From NCBI GenBank assembly GCA_964588535.1, contig CAZPQA010000003.1, positions 1 through 64,000 of the forward strand: a stretch of DNA of 64,000 nucleotides. Reading direction: 5' to 3'. The stretch is from NaphS2 sp964588535. GTDB lineage: Bacteria > Desulfobacterota > DSM-4660 > Desulfatiglandales > Desulfatiglandaceae. Positions 61,282 to 64,000 of this stretch are shown here, piece by piece. The position numbers were made by a program, and so were the translations under genes. The notes below the pieces were generated by a model, which was not told where the DNA came from, searched no databases, and saw only the letters and a list, made by a program, of their open reading frames with translations. Each line of letters starts with the position of its first letter. The first letter of the stretch is position 1.

Positions 61282-61977
61282 ATGAAATACATATATTGGA
61301 TGGATGCAGCGCTCTTTGACCGTGTAAAGATCATGGCCGATCAAAAGGGGATCTTGATGCACGAGGCCAATAAGGCGGTATGTGTCCCCCTTTCAAAAAA
61401 AGTTGATCTGGGCTATGTACCGCCCCATGCCTGGGAAAATTATATCCTCTGTAAAAGGCAGCTCTCCTGGTACAGGACATCCCCATATTCCGGTCAAACC
61501 CTGATCGTCAGCTCCCGGAATCTGGCCTCATGGGGCCTGGTGGAAGACGCCCTCATTCGAGACTCCAAGTTCCGCTGCCGCAAATTTCCAGACCAATCGA
61601 AGCAGCTGGCCCTTCTGGATCGCGAAAGCTATCAAGCCTCAAAGCCGGATGCGTGGGATAAGATTGATAACGAAGAGAAAGGGCGTAATGGCCGCTGGCT
61701 GAAGATCATGGGCATCCACGTCAAGAGCTATGAAGAACTTTTCATCACCCATTGCGCCAATCATGCCAACTTCATAGAGCCTGAATATTTTCTTGAAGAT
61801 GGAGAACCGATCCCCTACTCTCTTGGGAAAACCGCCCATGTCTGTTCTGCCTGTCTGGAACTTTTCAACATCATCGGTTCAGAGTGGAAAAAAAAGCTGG
61901 TAACACCCTGCCCCGGCGCAGTTTTGTTTGCAGGCATGACCTCAAATCTTTACTATGAGGTGGTGCAACCCAAGTGA
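61282..61977 (+). CDS. Unknown protein at the end of the corrinoid operon
   Basis: 231 residues, no family recognised. Cys/His residues are grouped near the C-terminus (ITHCANHANF, VCSACLELFN, TPCPGAVLFAG), which looks like a zinc or FeS site. It is 105 bp after the CobD-like gene, with a Lys/Glu-rich short insert between. Possible role in cobamide salvage by location only. Confidence 0.65.
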   Translation: MKYIYWMDAALFDRVKIMADQKGILMHEANKAVCVPLSKKVDLGYVPPHAWENYILCKRQLSWYRTSPYSGQTLIVSSRNLASWGLVEDALIRDSKFRCRKFPDQSKQLALLDRESYQASKPDAWDKIDNEEKGRNGRWLKIMGIHVKSYEELFITHCANHANFIEPEYFLEDGEPIPYSLGKTAHVCSACLELFNIIGSEWKKKLVTPCPGAVLFAGMTSNLYYEVVQPK

Positions 61978-62933
61978 GAATCCATTATTTTCCTCCGACA
62001 GCCATGAATTACACCCCTTTGAGGGCTTTTATTTGATTGATACAATGAATATCACATGAGTATTCCGGTAGCTTCAATTTCGTGAAAATCGGTCTTGACA
62101 TGAGGGCCGGTTTAGCATAAACTCCCCCTGAGTGCCATGGGTCAACTTTAACACTGACAAATAAACCAGGTGCGGGATTAAACCCCACAAAGGTTAAAAT
62201 TAAAAATGAAAGTTGGATGGCACTTAACCTACAGGCTTCTCGGGTGTGCGTGGATCTTTTCTTTGCAGCCTTGAAAAATAAAAAGGATGGGCTGCCACAA
62301 GAAAACAACGGCATTTCAGGAAGCCACTGAATCATTCTGTTGGAATCTTGACGATCAGACAAACTCCTTTTGTCTTTCATCCTCCTTAGAAAAAGCAGAG
62401 TTCTTTTTGGGATTCTGCGTTCATGTATTGAGCAATATGTCAGCACGTTAGCCACCTGATGTATAAATGGACACCAACAGGTTTCGGCACATTCAGGAAA
62501 TTGAGAGCGCCGTAAGATAGTCCCACCATCCGGGCTCGATTCTGTGAACTATTTCCCATCCAAAACTTGCCTAACCGATCTTGCCAGGGACTCTCTTTTG
62601 TTGGGTTTCTCAATGTATTTTCGAATGCCCATTTCTTTCGCTCTTTCCTCTGAACGTAAGCATAAATGACATTTTTCTTATTAAAGTCGAGCATTGTAAA
62701 CTTTTTGGGATCGATAATTGACACAACCTTTTAATAAGAGTAAATGTTTACTATAAAACCAACCAAAGTCAAACGATGCATTATTATACACAAAGGAATA
62801 AGTTTTAGAAAAATAAGGGGACACAATGGGGATTTCCGGGGACATGATACTGTTTTAGTCAGAATGTATAGGAAGTTAGTATTGTCCCCAGATTTCGTAT
62901 ATCAAAACGCCAGCGATTCAAAAGGTTTTTCTC
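61978..62933. other. 956-bp stretch without convincing genes
   Basis: AT-rich with short frames on both strands. A minus frame at 62440-62724 has a Lys/Arg-rich start and one at 62009-62455 has no family I know. Neither has a ribosome-binding site or neighbour that supports it. Decayed mobile DNA is possible, but I saw no clear terminal repeats. Confidence 0.45.
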
Positions 62934-63713
62934 ATGAGCATTCATATCATTTTTCATGAACAATATTATAATTCAGACTATGCAGATGATCCTGCAGCTC
63001 TTCCGGGCCGCCTGGAAGGGATTATGGCGGTTATTAAATCCAAGCCGGACATGTATCACATTAAAAAGCCAGAACCGGCTTCAGATACGGATATATTGAG
63101 GGCTCACGGTAAGGGTCAATTAAATATTATTAAATTCAATCCCCTTCGATACGAATTGGCGGCACTGGCAGCCGGAGGTGCCATTAAAGCGGCCCAAACC
63201 GCTTATAAAGGAACCCCAGGCTTTGCCGTGATCCGGCCACCGGGGCATCATGCCTCAGCCAATTCATGCTGGGGATTCTGTGATTTCAACAATATGGCCA
63301 TCAGCCTGCTCAAACTATATTCCGAAGAAAAAATTCAGACTGCCTTTATCCTGGATTTTGATTTTCACACCGGAGACGGTAATATAAACATACTGGAAAA
63401 CAGGAAAGACGGATTTAAGGTCACGATTCTTAATCCTGACTCAGTAGACAGGATAAATTATTTGAGGGAGGTCGAAAGCGTCATGGACAATTTGACCGAT
63501 GCAGATATTCTGGCGGCATCTGCAGGGTTTGATCATGGAATTGAAGACTGGGGAGGTCTTCTTTCCACAGAGGATTACAGGGAACTGGGCCGCATGATGA
63601 AACAAACAGCCGAGCGGCTTTGCCAGGGCAGGCGGTTTGCAATCCTTGAAGGCGGATACAACCATGCTGTTCTTGGGCTCAATGTAAATTCATTTTGCGA
63701 AGGGTTTGAATAA
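62934..63713 (+). CDS. HDAC/acetylpolyamine-amidohydrolase family protein
   Basis: 259 residues, shorter than the usual 300-350. Motifs: RPPGHHASANSCWGFCDFNN (catalytic His pair), LDFDFHTGDGN (zinc Asp and His; DFHTGDG where most members have DxHHGNG), AGFDHG (zinc Asp) and LEGGYN. It deacetylates a small amine or a lysine side chain in the cytosol. Tight neighbours are absent. Confidence 0.88.
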   Translation: MSIHIIFHEQYYNSDYADDPAALPGRLEGIMAVIKSKPDMYHIKKPEPASDTDILRAHGKGQLNIIKFNPLRYELAALAAGGAIKAAQTAYKGTPGFAVIRPPGHHASANSCWGFCDFNNMAISLLKLYSEEKIQTAFILDFDFHTGDGNINILENRKDGFKVTILNPDSVDRINYLREVESVMDNLTDADILAASAGFDHGIEDWGGLLSTEDYRELGRMMKQTAERLCQGRRFAILEGGYNHAVLGLNVNSFCEGFE

Positions 63714-63793
63714 TCTGGATGTCCCTTTGTAAAATGCTGTAGAATGCTATTTTAAAGAACTTTCAGGTTTTACCAAGCAATTTTCAGGGATGC

Positions 63794-64000
63794 TCAAGGC
63801 AGGGTAAGTTTCATAACGATATAATCAAATGGCCCCCATAATAAGGATCGTTTTGGAGTGAACCCCAGTTTCCTGTAAACTGCAATGGCGCGTTTATTAT
63901 CGGGGCTGACACGAAGTTCAATGGTTTTTATTGCTTTTGATTTTCTGGCCCAATCCAGCAATGCCCCCATTATGTGGCTGCCAATCCCCAACCCCCAGTA
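63794..64000 (-). CDS. GNAT-family N-acetyltransferase (partial, runs off right edge)
   Basis: The C-terminal 68 residues on the minus strand: YWGLGIGSHIMGALLDWARK (acetyl-CoA loop), IELRVSPDNKRAIAVYRKLG, FTPKRS. The start lies beyond the window. It transfers an acetyl group to an amine acceptor that cannot be named. Confidence 0.9.
   Translation of the reverse strand, partial: YWGLGIGSHIMGALLDWARKSKAIKTIELRVSPDNKRAIAVYRKLGFTPKRSLLWGPFDYIVMKLTLP

Noticed and set aside
62009..62724. Two minus-strand frames as transposase remnants
   Set aside because: No recognisable transposase motif or terminal inverted repeats.

Overview
The window looks like chromosomal DNA from a strictly anaerobic Desulfobacterota (deltaproteobacterial) bacterium. 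This is inferred from gene content: corrinoid methyltransferases of the MtaA/MtrH type, a corrinoid protein with its reductive activator, CbiR and CbiZ cobamide salvage, a DUF3450/TtpC/ExbB/ExbD/TonB operon and CobN-like membrane chelatase genes. Seven genes contain ten in-frame TGA codons that fall at positions where the protein families carry redox or metal-binding cysteine. TGA is also used as an ordinary stop (for example at 3529, 15303 and 54358), so selenocysteine insertion is the best reading. Such density recalls the selenoprotein-rich deltaproteobacterial symbionts and their relatives. No selA/selB/selC is visible here.

Layout. 1-1265 is a partial glycosyltransferase. 1596-7433 is a selenoprotein-rich metalloid/thiol stress region made of two operons that share a 91-bp promoter/operator element: rhodanese-DsbD (2 Sec), a CGCAxxGCC-type protein, SHOCT and ArsM-AhpD (2 Sec); then ArsR, a 1-Sec unknown, a 1-Sec thioredoxin-like protein and a UxxU HMA protein. 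7492-9732 (minus) is a methyltransferase-like/DUF1638/DUF2284 operon. 9886-12239 holds a Cys-rich peptide, CbiR, a Sec-thioredoxin and an unknown. 12397-21066 is a metal regulator, a cobalt ECF transporter (cbiMQO), and a DUF2162/MotA-ExbB/DUF2149/CobN-like membrane complex. 21113-21958 is a PAS-LuxR regulator.

22187-32329 is one long co-directional cluster: a CobW-like GTPase, an unknown, a selenocysteine CobW-like GTPase, an MtaA-type methyltransferase, a B12-type radical SAM enzyme, a PqqD-like protein, a GroEL paralogue with the catalytic Asp changed to Asn, a MoxR-type AAA+ ATPase and a VWA protein. I regard this as the best candidate for an undescribed system: a chaperone/metal-insertion machine tied to corrinoid or methyl-group chemistry. 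32332-35127 is a defence-gene remnant (AbiE-like pair plus truncated PglZ) bounded by 126-bp direct repeats that duplicate the 3' end of the adjacent FGE-type gene. 35016-39158 (minus) holds FGE, CobW and an NAD(P)-linked FeS flavoprotein.

39535-51921 is a methyl-transfer region: MtrH-like methyltransferase, two V4R sensors, a two-CW/PAS/GAF histidine kinase with NarL-type regulator, a radical SAM protein, MT1, corrinoid protein, RamA-like activator and DUF2284. Together these give the four parts of an Odm/Mtv-type corrinoid demethylase. A 42-bp element recurs upstream of mtrH-like, MT1 and the CobW cluster, which suggests a shared regulon. 52010-61977 is a cobalamin-riboswitch operon for corrinoid capture: BtuF-CbiZ fusion, DUF3450, TtpC, ExbB, ExbD, TonB, TPR, a CobD/HisC-like aminotransferase and an unknown. 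The right end holds about 950 bp without convincing genes, an HDAC-like amidohydrolase and a partial GNAT acetyltransferase.
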